Numbered from the stretch's first letter, positions 1 through 13,657 are shown. The stretch: 64,000 nucleotides of DNA from Pyronema omphalodes (GCA_024516155.1 JAJJXM010000006.1:310001-374000), one strand, 5' to 3'. The notes: a model not told the origin generated them from the sequence alone. A program made the numbers and translations.

Positions 1-86
1 AGGGAGTCGGAGGGTGAGTTTGGGTGAGTTTGGACGGGTCTGGGGGAGACTTTCGGGAGGGAGTAGGAGCGAGTTTTGGCGGGTCT

Positions 87-103
87 GGGGGGGGGGGGGG
101 GGG
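87..103. repeat. Poly-G homopolymer, 17 nt
   Basis: Uninterrupted run of 17 G residues. It is the only G run of this class on the plus strand; five C runs of 16-19 nt occur between 20.7 and 28.3 kb. Confidence 0.9.
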
Positions 104-944
104 TGGGATGGATGGAGAGACTTGGGTAGTGGAGATGGACGGACTTTCGTTCTTCGGGGAGGGAAGTTTCGTTACTTTTTTTTTTTCGACTTGCTTATTT
201 CGTCTCCGTTCGGGATTTGCTGAAGTGCGGGCTTTTTTTTGTTTTCTTTTCTTTTCGGCCTTTTGTTTTTTGTTGTGTCTTGTTGTCCTCTTTTCCGTTC
301 TGTTCTCTGTCTCCGTCTGTGTCTGTGTCTGTTTTTTTTTTTTGCTGCTTCAAGGGTTTCCGAACTGTATGTATCTGTAAGGGCTGTCCAGGGCAGTTGT
401 CAGGGCTTCTCTGCTTGGTGGCCTCGGGCTTCTCTCTTCTTCCCCTTCTTTGGCCCTCTGCTTTCGCTGTCCGCTGTAAAATCTACAAATTTGGTTCGGG
501 AGGGCATCGAAGGAGACTGCACTAGTTTTATTCTTTAGGTTCCTTTTAGGGCTCCTTTGGGTCCCTTTTTAGGTCCCTTTTTTTTGTACTGTATGTATGT
601 ACATAGCGCAGAGACAGCGCTGCGCTGCGACGTGACAGCTAGTCTAGCCTTGGTACATACCAAACATTTCCACGACAAGTCAGGCGAAGCAGGAACTAAA
701 ACTGACAAAGTTACGCGGTGGTGGTGGTGGTGTTGGTGCGTGCTGGATGAGGTCAACCGTCAGACAGAGTTAGACCAAGTCTTGAAGTCGCACGAGTCGA
801 CGACAACACAGATCTTCCCGCCAGAGATCCAAGAAAGCCAGGGGTGGTAGCTTCAACGTATGGTTGCAACCACCGTAGTCGACTCGGTAAGTTGAAAGTT
901 GGGTCCAACGGTGGGGCTTGGACGCTGGGCGTGTCGAGTGTGGG

Positions 945-1018
945 AGGGGGAATGAGGGGGGGAGGGGAGGGGAGAGGAGGGGAGGGGAGGGGAGGAGGGG
1001 AGGAGGGGAGAGGAGGGG
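945..1018. repeat. GGGGA/GGAGG purine microsatellite
   Basis: Almost pure purine strand made of GGGGA and GAGGA units, grading into GAAAT-type units by about 1070. Both strands show long proline/serine or glycine/arginine frames that are products of the repeat and not genes. Confidence 0.85.
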
Positions 1019-4000
1019 ATGAGTGGAATGAATGAAATGAAAGAAATGAAGCAAATACAAGAAATGAAGCAAATACAAGCAACGATAAAATTATCCCACA
1101 ATTACAACTCGTTTCAAAAAGCAAAATATTTCCAAAAGTTCATTCCCGAAAAGATGAGATGAATATGAAAATTTCAATGCAAATCCCAGGCATCCATCAC
1201 AAACCCACAAACCAGCAACCAGCAACCAGCAACCAGCAACAATTCCATCTCATCCATACCCTTTTCTACAAAAAAAAAAATCCATCTTTTACATATGTAT
1301 GTTATGTATGTATTATAAACACCAATCCACCCCCCTCCATCATCATCATCATCATCATCATCCATCATCATCGATTTCATCGATTTCATCACCTCCTCGG
1401 GTAACTCGTAACTCATATGTAGGAATTCCTGATTCATAATAGCGTGTACATACGTTGCGATGCATCTGCTGTCTTGTTGTCTTGTTGTCTTGTCTTGTCT
1501 TGTCTGGTCTGCATGCATGCATAAACAAACAACTACAACTTACACGACTGTAGCTTAGCTAGGACCTTAGGTAGCTACTGTACTGTACTGTAAACAACAT
1601 AGCCCTGTGTAGCTAGCATAGCCTTTGTAGCGAGCGAGTAGCGAGTAGTAAAGCAAGCAGCAGTGAAGGCGAGCAGCAGGCAACGAAGCAACGAAGCAAC
1701 GCAGCCACTAACCTACGATGTAACCTACACAGACGCAAGTGTGGCGTTACAACCTGTCCAGTCCTATCCAGCTAAGCCCATCCTATCCCATCCTATCCCA
1801 TCCTATCCCGACCAGGTCCCAACCCAACCCAAGCCAGAACCAAGGGGTCCCAGCAAAGCCTGCAAAGCCTGTAAGGTCGTAAGGTCGTAATCGGCAAGGT
1901 TGGTCTAACTTTCCATGCTTCTAATAAGCAGGCAGCAGGCAGCAGGCAGCACCTTCCGGATTCACATGGATCGCGCTGGGAATCGTTGTGGTGTTGGTAA
2001 CTGGGTAGGTTGTTCCGAGGAGAGGAGGGGAGAGGAGGGATATGGTGATGGTACAAGGAGGATGGGGGTTGTGATGGTGATGGTGGGGATGGGATGGGGA
2101 GAATATGGGGAGGATGGGGAGGATGGCGATATGGCAGGCCAAAGGTAAATAGAAACAGAAACAGAAACAGAAACCAAAACCAAAAGTAAAAGTAAGGAAA
2201 GTGAACAACGAACAACGAAGGCAGCAGCAGTGACAGTACCAGTAAACTACGGTACCTTTCGCCACAGCGCCACAACGAACTAAACCATACGCGTTGCATA
2301 TATGGCCATCGGGAGAATATCATGATTCGTGAATTGAGTTAACTTTTACCAAACCAAAAAACAAAAGGTAGACGGTGCTGAATATTCTTCGTTCACTATT
2401 CTTCGTTCTATATTCTCTATCCTCTATTTACTATTTTCTATCCACTATCCACTATCCTCCTCGAAAAACCCTCAAAAGCAAGATACACAAGAAATAAACA
2501 CCAACTAAGCCCATTCAATAGAGATAGTGGAGATGAACAGAACTCAAGAACCATCGATAACTTACATAACTTACATATCCATCCATCCATCCATCCATCC
2601 AGACATCCATCCAACCAGACATTCCACATGCTGTATTAACTAGCATTTCACGTTTCCAACTTATTATTTTTGACCCGCAAGTTATGGCATGGTACATTAT
2701 GATTTTATAATTTCCAGCCTATTACGTATGCAATATCTCTTTTCTTGTCGAGATGTATGAACTATAGCTTGAGTTTACCAGACTACAAGCGCGACAAGGC
2801 CTAGCGCTTGTAGAGGTATATATCCTGATGGAATTAGTTCTGGCATTTGCGGATTATTACTGTAAATCTGTAGACCTGATGAAGTATGAAGTATGAGGTA
2901 TGGGGTGTTTATTATCTACAAGAATATAAACATCAATTCCCTTTCAGATTTACCAAATAAACCGGTATCAATAAAAATCGAAACTACCCAGCTCTATTTT
3001 CCAGTTCCGAAGAAAGCTCTTTTCATCTACACATATATACATATCTACATCAACACACCCCATTTTCAGGCTTTAATCCATCCTACAAGATAAAGCCTAC
3101 CCATCAACTACTACCACCACTACTCTAGCGCCTCCAAAATCCATCTAAGGTATATATGTATATGGTATGCCAACAACATTAGACGCGAAGTTAATGTTAC
3201 ACAATCGTTACACACTTGTTACACGACTTTATTAACCGCCTATACCGCTGGGTAAGGATACATATGGATACATATGGTGCACCACCTATGTTCCGAAAGA
3301 GAAATGTTTCAAAGTGCTCATATGTAGACCCACACGAGGTGATTTAGGTATCGAATAAACGCCGCATCAGTACATCCAAGCATATCCAGCCCAGCATAAA
3401 ACACCATATTCAATGGTGGCATTAAAACATCGCACCATATCAGTATCATGATATTCTGAAATCATGACATCAGTCCTAGAATCCTGGAAGCTTGGAAGTC
3501 TAGAGGTCTGTTCGTCTACATCATTATTTTGACCAATAAATATTCCTCTGTAGACTGGCTTGCCTGTATTCTGCTGGTTCTATGCCGTGCTGTGCTGTGA
3601 TGCGCTGTGCTAGGCTCGGCATCCTCATACCTCGTCCGTGCGTATCTTCGAGTATCGTAAACGAACCGACTAGAGAGATAAAGTGCAGAACTAAGACATC
3701 GACACAGTTACACAGTTACACAGCCACTGGCAGAGCCATAGCCCTGGGGAAGCCGGATGTAGAAAAGAAGAGAACACTGTTGTGGAAGCTTAGAACCTTA
3801 GAAGGAACCACTGACTATTCTTCGAGATTCTAGGTGGGTATGAATGAAATAGTCCGGGGAGTCCGGGGAGAATAATTGGGCTGCCTAGAAACGGTTTTGA
3901 TGTTGCTAGCCGTGGTTTCTAGATTCTTGACATAATTGGACGGGAAAGCTGCAGAAGAAAATTCGAGGGGTCAAATCTTTAGGGATGTTGCGTATTTTGC

Positions 4001-6077
4001 GCAATAATCCCACATACGCTGCACGTAATATTCCTTCTGGTCCAATAGTGCTGTTCAATTATATGTCGCCATTTTACTGAACCGGGCCGAAGTTTGCGCA
4101 TACATAAACAAACTCCGAGTATTCACCGATCCAACCGCCAACCAACGCATGTGCGTTATCAGAAACATTTTTTTGGCGATGTTTGTGACTGAGTTGTAGG
4201 AGCACCCGCAGTGTGCCTTTTTGTGTCTAACCCATCTAAAGCTCGTTAAAGTGCCAAAGTTCACGGAGTTAGGTAAAGTCCAACAGGGGCCGATCAAGCT
4301 TGACATATTCGGGAGAAGCTTATACTCGAATCTGACGAGGCTTGACAGCTTCGGATAAAGTTTGTGAAGGTTTGGTGAATAGCGTACATAGTCCCGAGCC
4401 ATGCTATCTCCGGAAGCTGGATATGCCTCATACACAGAGCGGAATTCAGCTCCGCTTTCTCCGTCCAAAGCCGCGAGTGAGACCTGAGCACGGGCATAAC
4501 CAGAGACAGACGTAGAGTAGGCGGCCTGACGGATTGTGTAAACGGAATACCGCTTTCACCAAACCTCAAGCGAGTGACGCAAATCCGTTAATGTGAGCAA
4601 ACAGACCTCCGTTTTTTTTGCTCCACATAGTTTCTTGTCCCATCCGGCAGTTCACAAGGTAATGTCTTTTCTCACGTCATATTGGTTCCTGCTTCATTAG
4701 TCGCCGGTACCTGTCACAGCTGAACTCATCACCACATTTGTGATTTACGTCGGAAGAAACAGCGAAACGGGTGGTACCTGGTTCCTGAAAAAAAGACCGC
4801 CCTTGATTTGTGATCCAAAGCGACGGGCCCGCCGTAAAATTCGGGGTGCATGCCGAATCTCAATCCCGTCTTTTGCTGACCTTTCCAAACTTCGCTACAC
4901 CTGGTCAGATTTCGACAAGCTAACTTCCCAGCCGAAATGCCCTAGAGACTCTAACAAACATGGACCCCTGGGAACATGCTCAACGCTCGTTTCCGTATAG
5001 TTTGAGCTGATCTATCACACACGCTTCTCGTTTCCAGAACGTTTGTTTCCCAGGTGGCTCTTAGGGGGTTCCTAGGAATGTTTTAGTGCCAAAATGGTTA
5101 ACGAACTGGTGCCGAAACAAACTTTAGCTTGAGAGCTTTGAGAGCTTTAGCTAAGCTGAACCAGAAACGTTTGTTCCTAGCTAAGCTATTCGTAAGTAAG
5201 CTAAGCTCACATGAGATTGGTTGAACCAAACATTTTAGCTTTTATGTTTCACCGAACGGAAACACCAGCGTTTGGAAGTCTGGGTATGTTTTGCTGAGCG
5301 TTTAGGCCTCTTTCCGTGACGTAAGTGGTGTTATTACCGTTCGACCGAGGCCTCGAGAATTTTTGTTTCCGTGCCCGGCGTTTATCCGAGTTTCTTTCAG
5401 GTCTGTGACGGAAAATCGGCATGTTGTATGAGTTACCGTAGTATCGGAGCTGCAGCATGAGGTTGGAATAAACTCGGGAGCACATGGTGGTATAGTCGCA
5501 GCTGGTCGCAGCTGGTTATGCACATGCTACTCCCATCTGCCACCACGGAAAGCGGTGAGAAATTGTGGAGAAGTTGTGCCTGTGCCTGTGGCTTGTGTTT
5601 GTGCTTGTGTTTGTGTAGCTTCCCAACCGAATCCGGGGAGTCCTTGGGAGCCTGGGACACAAAAGCCTGGTGTATTTTTTTTCTTCGTTTCTATGCACAC
5701 CGCAGAAGTTTCTCTGCATAGAAGCGGTCGGAAAGGCCGAAGCCCGTGAAGCCCTGGGAAACACCGGGGGATCCCTGAGAGCCTTGGGATCTCGTTCTTC
5801 CTTTTCCCGTATCTGCCAGGCTCAGCCTTTTCCTCTTCTCGTCTCGTCCTCAAAAGGTCTCGGGTCCTAAAGTAACTTAGATCCAGTCTAATTCTCGCAT
5901 TTCCCCGGAACCAGGTTTGAACCGGGAAAGCATACTATTAGCGCCTCCCGTGTGGGTATCGTTTGTTTCTCGAGGGTGGGTCGGCGGGAAACATCGGTGT
6001 GGGTGGCCGTGGTGTGGGAGGTTGGGATGTTGCGAGGATGGTCGATGGAGGGAGGGATGGTGGATTGAGGCAGATGA

Positions 6078-6111
6078 AACAAAAACACGCTAAATATAGC
6101 GTGTTTTGTTG
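6078..6111. repeat. Near-perfect inverted repeat (hairpin)
   Basis: The arms AAAACACGCTA and TAGCGTGTTTT are exact reverse complements around a 4-nt centre. The pairing resumes for a few bases beyond a single extra A on the left side. There is no coding context. It could be a terminator-like or cruciform element, or a MITE remnant. I see no flanking target duplication. Confidence 0.6.
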
Positions 6112-7255
6112 AAGCAGCCGGGCAACGAGAAGAACTCCAAACATCACAGGATGGCGAGGGCTTATTGCAGAGCCGCGTTTACGTTTACGTTGCGTTGCGT
6201 TGCGTTGCTATGGATACACCTTCGATTCGGTGAGAAGTGCGACAGACCATGTTTGAATGCAAATAATAACGTTTGTTTCAATATCCGCTTGTGATATGAA
6301 GGAGTGATTTACCTGCAAGTTCCAAAATTACCTACCGCCTACACGAGACAGGTACAGGTCCGTAGATAACCGCAATCTGCCATGTATGGCGATCTTAAGG
6401 TTATTCTATGCGCTCTCGAATTAGCAATTGAACCATTGTATTAGCTATTCGCAGCTATGTATTCACAAGCTATGTATCGACAGCTGTTAGCAAGCTTCCG
6501 TTCCGCATACAGCTGTCAAAACTGTCACTCGACCTCAGATTCGCGACGGCTTTAGGTCTTTTGAAGGTTGCCTGATGCGATATTAGTGACCTTATGAGCT
6601 CTAAATACATGAGTCCGCTGCATATCTAGAATTACTCCTGCCGTAGCATCTGCATATGGTCCGCATTATGCGCGAGCTTCAGGCTCGGAAAATATGTGTC
6701 GTTCCCGTGTCTGTGTGCTTGCAGCGCGCGTGTAAAGTTGAATTCATGCATAAAATTACTTGTGGGGGTGTTGTGGAGGTGCGGAGGAGGCTGGGAGGTG
6801 CCCTGGTCTGGGGGATTCGATACGGGGGATAAGGAATCAAGACTGGTGGTGGTGGTGAGTTGCGGTGAAGCTGTGTATGCAGGAGCTTAAATGAGGCAAT
6901 CCACGTCATATCGAAATGAGTGGCCATGGCTGCACGGACGCTTCAACGATGATACGAACCTCATATCAAGCCTATGAGACCTAAATTCCACATGGTTAAA
7001 TTAAGCGGAAGTCGTGGACGGCTTCTCACCGGTTTGTCTCAAACACTTTGCTGCCTGGAATTGCGAAATTCACCAGTAAATTGGCAATAATACAAGGCGG
7101 TTACTCACAACGCTAGCACAGAGAGATCACGCGTTGATTGATCAGATTAGATTATCACACCCCGCGAACCGAAACCCCGCGTTTCTGCGCAGCAACGTCG
7201 TCTCGTAACGCGAAGTTCGAATTGACCATCGCGACCTCAATTTGTTACCGTCAAA

Positions 7256-9611
7256 ATGGAGTCCGAAATTATCACCATCCTTCCCAGCCTCGACTCAGTC
7301 ATTACCGAGTACTGTAATGGCTTCCTCCAGTATGCCGCTACTTCTACCTCCCCCGAGGCCGATCTCGAATTCGCTGAAGCCGTTTCCACCGTAACGCAGA
7401 TTCTTCTCGATGCCGCCCCTCCGTCTTTGGATCCTACCAAGATCACGAACCTGATGAATAAAATCGTTGCGGATCTTGAGGCTAAGCACGGTTCCCGCAA
7501 GGAGTCTTCTTCCCAGGCAAAGTCCAAGAGATTGGACCAGACTATTCATGTCGGAACTCACAAGAGCATTTCCGCCACTATGGGATTGCTTGGTAGCGGA
7601 GTTGATATTGATGCTGTTGGAACCCGTAAGATTGAGTCTCGTGTCGACAAAAAGAAGCTTGAGAAGGCAGAGCGCAAGATCAAGGCCAAGCAGGACAAGA
7701 AGGTCATGAAGAACGTTGAGTACGAGGCATCCAAGCTTGTTGGATCCGACGACCAGAAGGCATACGAAGATTTCTACATGCAGGTCAACCCTCTCACCTT
7801 GGATTCTTCTTCCGCCGGAAAGTCAAAGGATATCAAGGTCGAGGGTATCGATTTGTCCATTGGAGGTCTTCGTATCCTTACCGACTCTACTCTTACTTTG
7901 GCCTATGGAAGAAGATATGGTTTGGTTGGTAAGAACGGTATTGGAAAGTCTACTTTGCTTAGAGCTTTGTCAAGACGTGATGTTGCTATTCCTCACCATA
8001 TCACTATTCTTCACGTCGAGCAGGAGGTAAGTTATATTTATAACTCATTATCTTTAACATAACTAACCCAATGGCAGATTATGGGAGATGACACACCCGC
8101 CCTCCAAGCTGTTCTCGATGCCGACGTTTGGCGCAAGAAGCTTTTGGCTGACCGTGTCCGCGTCACCGCCGAGTTGGCAGCCATTGAAGAGAAGCGTGAC
8201 CCAGTGGCCGTAACCAGCGCCTCTATCGCCAACAACGCCCAACGCGATGAGTTGGACACCCTCCTCACTGATATCGATGCCAAACTCGCCGAGATGGAAG
8301 CAGACAAAGCTGAATCCCGCGCTGCCGCAATTTTGGCAGGTCTTGGATTCTCCCCCGAACGTCAGCTGCACGCTACCCGTACCTTCTCCGGAGGATGGCG
8401 TATGCGTCTCGCCCTTGCTCGTGCCTTGTTCTGTAAACCTGACCTCTTGTTGCTCGATGAGCCGTCTAACATGTTGGACGTTCCTTCTATTACTTTCTTG
8501 TCTGAATACCTGCAAACTTATGAGAGCACTGTTCTTGTCGTTTCTCACGACAGAGCTTTCCTTAACGAAGTTGCAACGGATATTATTCACCAGCACTCTG
8601 AGCGTCTTGATTACTACAAGGGAGGTAACTTTGACTCTTTCTACGCTACCAAGGAGGAGCGTAGAAAGACCGCAAAGAGGGAATACGAGAACCAGATGGC
8701 ATACAGAAAGCACTTGCAGACTTTCATCGATAAATTCAGATACAACGCTGCCAAGTCTTCTGAAGCCCAGTCCCGTATCAAGAAGTTGGAGAAGCTTCCA
8801 GTTTTGGAGGAGCCTGATGATGAGTACAGCGTTGTCTTCAAGTTCCCCGATGTGGAGCACCTGTCACCACCTATTCTTCAGATGTCTGGAGTCTCATTCG
8901 CCTACACTCCTGGAAACAACATTGTTGCGAACGTAGACTTAGACGTTCAGCTCGACTCCCGTATTGGTATTGTCGGACCCAACGTAAGTTTCATCCTTTT
9001 TTTCTCCTCCAGAAAGAAAAGCCCAAAGCTAATTCCTTCTCCAGGGAGCCGGTAAAACTACCGTCTTGAAGTTGTTGATTGGACAACTAGAAGCATCCAA
9101 GGGTCTCATCAGCAAACACGCCCGTCTCCGTATCGGATTCTTCGCGCAACACCACGTCGACGCCTTGGACCTAACCATGTCCGCCGTTTCCTTCTGTGCC
9201 AAAATGTTCCCCGGAAGAACCGACGAAGAATACCGTCGCCACCTTGGAGCCTTCGGTATCACCGGTACCACCGGTCTTCAAAAGATGGCACTTCTTTCCG
9301 GAGGTCAAAAGTCTCGTGTTGCTTTTGCTTTGTTGTCGTTACAAAACCCTCATGTCTTGGTTCTTGACGAGCCTTCTAACCATTTGGATATTGAGGCTAT
9401 GGATGCTTTAAGTGATGCTCTTAAGGCTTTCAAGGGTGGTGTACTCATGGTTTCTCACGATGTTACTATGCTGGCAAGTGTTTGTACCCATCTTTGGGTT
9501 TGTGATAACGGAACTGTTGAGGCGTTCCCTGGTGATATTAAGGCGTATAAGAAGAGGATTTTGGAGCAGGCGGGAACCGATGGAGTTGTTAGACAGAACC
9601 ACCATGTTTAA
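7256..9611 (+). CDS. GCN20: ABC-F ATPase, Gcn20/ABCF3 type
   Basis: Cytosolic, ribosome-associated ATPase of the ABC-F family. In yeast Gcn20 acts with Gcn1 to let uncharged tRNA activate the kinase Gcn2 (family knowledge). Three exons: 7256-8026, 8078-8983 and 9045-9611. Both introns are phase 0 with GTAAGT donors and CAG acceptors; the first carries CTAAC. The product is 747 aa, close to yeast Gcn20 (about 752). Residues 1-200 form the charged N-terminal region typical of Gcn20. There is no transmembrane segment. NBD1 has Walker A GLVGKNGIGKST, signature FSGGW and Walker B LLLLDEPSNMLD. NBD2 has Walker A GPNGAGKTT (rebuilt across intron 2), signature LSGGQ and Walker B VLVLDEPSNHLD. The start is the first ATG, in the context CAAAATGGA. 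Identity as an ABC-F protein is secure; Gcn20 rather than another ABC-F is favoured by the N-terminal length. Confidence 0.95.
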
Positions 9612-12600
9612 ACAGGGGTGGGTTTACTTTGTTATGGGTGTGATAGGGGAAATGATGAAGAAAATGATGAATATCAACGGCAAGATAAAGTTGGTGAGGT
9701 GATTGGGATTTGTTAAGGATTGAATTGGAAATTTTTTTAAAACGGAGTTTGGGCTGCTTTGTATAGATATAGTACGTAGTTACGACAGGCACTTGGGTAT
9801 CTTTAAGTTTTAGATACGAAAACGGTATTACGAATTTGAAGAAAAACAACAGTTTCTTTTTTTGTGATTTAAAACCTATGTGTGGATATCAAAAATTTAT
9901 GATGATATGTCGTCTACCCCGCCCTAGCCCTGGAGTTTGGGTTAGGCAAATAAGGCACAGTAGGACAAGGTGGTGATCACTGCACATAGGACCTCGTACT
10001 GCAGACGAGACATGTGCATGTACACAGACAGGTACATATGATCGATCAAAAATTCATTTCAGATTCCCTACAAATTGACAAAATTTCTAGAGCCTTCTGA
10101 CGATCCTCTCAACCGCAAGACTCGATCAACAAAAGTCGTCATGGTACATGGCACATGGCACATGGCGGGCACACAAACCAAACCCCGACGCTGGCTCACG
10201 GGCCCATCACTCGGTCCTCGGTGTGTAGCGAGAGCACAGGCGCCCCGAACCTGCCCCAAGCGAGGTGTCCCAGCACTCGGCCCAAGCTCGTAAATCCCTA
10301 AATGCATATCTTCATCCTATATACCAAAGACCAATGCTATCATCATATTCACCCCACTACACTTACAACGTAATCAAACCAACCTAATCATACTACTACC
10401 CTCCATATCACTCCTACTCACACCCTCCATACCCCCCTCCCCACTGTAATGCCACCCTGTATTAGAGCAACCCTCCAGTTATAGCGGTAGCAACATAACA
10501 CCCCATTATCTGCTATAACTTCCGCCGCTTCAGGAACAGCAGATTGTCCATCATATCAGTGTCAATGCGTTTCTATAGTATGTGTCAGCCGAGAACTTGG
10601 AGCGTTGCCGAGGCGTTGGGCACCGTTACCTCGACATGACTAAAGTTGCCCTTACCCTTTGCCCTTCTAACATGCTGTCACCGGTAATGGGAATGGGTTA
10701 GGAGTGTAACGTATCTTGTTTATTATCAATGGCGTAGAATGTGTGGGTTTGTTTAAGCTTACTCTGAGATTTGGTTTTCTTTCCTGCGTAGTAGAATTAA
10801 TAAATTGCATTCGCTATCTCTTTACTGGATGCGATTACCGAGATCTTGAGGTTGTGGGAAATGTGGAAATCTGAAATATTTCTTTTACGGGATTTTAGAA
10901 TGATGGTATGGCCTATTGTGTATTCAAATTTTCGTTTATTATGGTTATTTGAGATGTCGACAAGAAACCAGTGCCCTGCTTCATCGGAATTTATGATAGA
11001 CGCCATATCAAACTGTACCCTTAGTGATATAACTACTTCGATGTCTTTTGCTTACCTCTCGTAGTATTCTGTTAGGGAGATGCCGGCGAAGCGGTATTTC
11101 CATTCTCCGTTCATCTCCATCTCCAGATCGATAAAGCTGGCTTTTTGTGGAGTTTCCCATTTCAGGGGACGGTGATAATGCCTGGATTTTTTTAATAAAT
11201 TTCTACTATGCCACAAAATTTCGAATAACAACTATAGTGGATAATGGGATAATAGAATAAACTATACCTGCATGTTCCTGGTGAAGGACTCAATTTCATT
11301 CCAGTCAAGTACAAACTAGCTTCGGTAATTTTTCCTCGGGGGTATGCATATCGTGTTTTCAGTTCTCGCAGTGTCGGGCTTCCATTCCCATTCCCATTCC
11401 CATTCCCATTCCCATTCCCATTCCCATTCCCATTCCCATTCCCATTCCCATTCCCATTCCCATTCCCATTCCCATTCCCATTCCCATCTCCATTTCTTAG
11501 TCATTCATTAGCTGCCATTGAGCTTAGGATGTTGGTATTCTCACGCTCAATCTTCTCTAACGTAGTAGATGCGTTAAAAACTTCGGATATCTCTTGTGAT
11601 ACCACCGCCTCTGTCTCAGACGTAGCTCCAGCGCCTGTCTTCTTTGAGTTCTTCTTTTTTAGTTTCTTTTATCACTTTCTGCAGATACAGGTTCAATCAT
11701 GCATTTGACATCAGAAGCTCCAACTGCGGGGAGATCTCCGGGTGTATTTGCCACCATGTGATTATGAGTTGACGTTTTGAGGCTATGTGTACTTTGTGTA
11801 TGAGATACTTGGGAAGCTCTAGCAGTCTAAAGAACGATCGGGAAAGTAAATGAGTACGGTTCGGCTCGCTCTTCATGTGAACGCTTTCTGGTAGATTTTA
11901 TAACATGTATTGTATTCGTTGTCAATGGGATCTGGGTAAATATAACGGTTATATTTGCATCTTCAGATTCAGGCATCATACATCACTCGGGGATAATTAC
12001 GTTTGGCGCCGGTTACATGCAGGTAAAGGTGAAACCCTTAGCCGAGACATAACCCGATGAACTACCAGATGACCATTGGCATTTTGCCGTTACATGCTAT
12101 ACACTTCAACCTCCTCAGTAGACTACCTGTACGAAATGGGTATTGCATGGTAACTATTGCACAGACCAAATCGCGAACTTACCCCACGACTTTGACATCG
12201 CCTCTGGTTCTCGGTAATCATAGGCTCGCTTCTCTCGCTTTCTGAGTCGCTCTATTTTCCCAGGCCGGAGAATTTGTGCCCAGCCGTGTATAACTTGCCA
12301 CTTTAATGTCCTTCATTTTCGACATGTGAAAGAACTTTCCAGCTGATCAGCTCACAACGTGCTCTCGAGAAAAAGGGGCATCCATCTGTAATTACGACAT
12401 TACATAGAAAATATTGCACCTGTCAATGTCAATTGACAAGGCAGCAATTGCGTACAGTCCGCAAATCTACTTGGTGTATCATGTTTTATATCTCTCAATT
12501 GTACGGGGCCTCCTATTGGGTGGAGACATTCCGGGGCCTTACAGCGGATTCAAGCGTTAGGGCACGGAACTAAACGGTACCCCACGATTTTTGGAGTTTA

Positions 12601-13267
12601 GCGGAACGCCACGCTTCAAAATTGGAATTTGTTAAAATCAAGTCTGCTTCAGGGGTGTAGAAGAGTGGGGAATTTCCATGCATCGAAAGATAATCCCACG
12701 AGATTTTAGTACCCTTTCAAATTTCGTTAATTGCCTAGGGCTGGCCACCGTTCGTTTTCTCTGTGATGATCTCCGACAAGGCAAATGGCTTTCATCCAAA
12801 TACCGTATCTCTATGCTGTAGTAAACCTGATGAGCCGCTGATTCGTAGGCTTTCGTCGGTCCTTTCTCACCTCCTATTAACCAGCTGGGAATTATTAAAT
12901 TCTTCGACCCCTGCAAACAAAACAACCAATGGTATCAAACCCCAGGCGCCTAGCATAAAGTGGCAAGCCCCCCATGAATAGTAAACGATCACCCCGTACC
13001 ATCACAGGCTTGATTGGATATATATCCAGCGGCCGCAAGTTTCGAGATCCCGCTTAACACTCTGCATCGCCTGGCTGGCTCAGGCTCAATACAATAGGCC
13101 TTTGCTTTCCATTTTACTTACACCATTTTACCTTCTCGCCGCACTCGCGCGGAAAGGGATCTTCACATAGGTACGGACGGACATCTCAAGGAATTGTGGA
13201 GCTGAGGGGAAAGCTAATAAAGTGATAGAGTTCATACAGCATTCCTATTGTCATAAACCACGCCACT
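9612..13267. other. Intergenic stretch without a supported gene
   Basis: AT-rich 3' flank of the ABC-F gene, followed by non-coding DNA. Short CATGGCA repeats lie at 10140-10165 and a pure hexamer array at 11380-11487. Short open frames at 10.07-10.3, 10.8-11.06 and 12.6-12.98 kb have no recognisable domain or splice support. Confidence 0.6.
11380..11487. repeat. (TTCCCA)n hexanucleotide array, about 17 units
   Basis: Nearly perfect tandem array of TTCCCA (TGGGAA on the other strand). It is not the fungal telomere motif TTAGGG. Its minus-strand Trp-Glu frame is a repeat product. Confidence 0.95.
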
Positions 13268-13657
13268 ATGCTTCTCCTTTTGCCATTATTCTGTGCGATA
13301 GCGCTCGCGGCACCTGTACCGGATCACGAACACTCAGACTCTACAACGAACGAACCTGTTCCCTCACCGATAAGAGGAGTCGATACTTCAGCAGCCATTA
13401 TCATTCTTGTAATATTAGGGAGCTTGTTATTACTGGTTCCTATGTTTATCTACATGTACCGGAAACGAAGAGAAAAACGAGGAGTACGACTGCCTGGAGA
13501 AGGACGGAAGGAGCGGGACACTTGGATCTGCGAGATATCACGGCCCGAGCGGGTGTTGACATTGCAAAGGACCGGAACGGGGTTTTCGCTGAAAGAGAAG
13601 CGTGGTTCACGGGTGAAGAGCGATATATTACCAAGCGATTCGCTACAATTAAATTGA
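13268..13657 (+). CDS. Small secreted-pathway single-pass membrane protein (hypothetical)
   Basis: Function not recognised. The 129-aa frame starts with a good signal peptide: a leucine-rich core in residues 2-14, with probable cleavage after the Ala-Leu-Ala-Ala stretch. A short Ser/Thr/Pro/His extracellular segment follows (about 16-41). A single hydrophobic span (about 42-64) ends at the strongly basic stop-transfer motif RKRREKR (65, 67-71 basic). The cytoplasmic tail of about 60 residues is rich in Lys and Arg. This topology is typical of small fungal type I membrane proteins. The gene is unspliced and ends 48 bp from the end of psf1 on the other strand. A frame of 157 aa at 13222-13695 overlaps it out of phase but has no comparable signal. 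Coding status rests on topology alone. Confidence 0.55.
   Translation: MLLLLPLFCAIALAAPVPDHEHSDSTTNEPVPSPIRGVDTSAAIIILVILGSLLLLVPMFIYMYRKRREKRGVRLPGEGRKERDTWICEISRPERVLTLQRTGTGFSLKEKRGSRVKSDILPSDSLQLN

Larger units (their letters stand above)
1..7255. other. Long stretch without a supported gene
   Basis: I find no open reading frame here with recognisable homology, credible splice structure or non-repetitive composition. The stretch holds low-complexity DNA: a run of 17 G at 87-103, a GGGGA-rich purine block at about 945-1018, a CAT/CATC block at about 1335-1385, a G-rich ATGG block at about 2030-2130, and an ATCC array at about 2578-2600. It also holds a strong inverted repeat near 6.08 kb. 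The nominal open frames at about 4.0-5.9 kb overlap one another on both strands, have no family signature and are treated as chance frames. The last 100 bases before 7256 are probably promoter and 5' leader of the ABC-F gene. Confidence 0.6.

Noticed and set aside
753..1124. Overlapping 80-123-codon frames on both strands
   Set aside because: They are translations of the GGGGA/GAAAT microsatellite (poly-Pro/Ser/Gly/Arg) without any non-repetitive core.
4055..5870. Dense set of 60-137-codon frames on both strands
   Set aside because: The frames overlap mutually, show no domain, no splice logic and no start context. I looked for terminal inverted repeats around this block and found none convincing.
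11316..11504. Trp-Glu dipeptide repeat protein on the minus strand
   Set aside because: Direct translation of the TTCCCA array.
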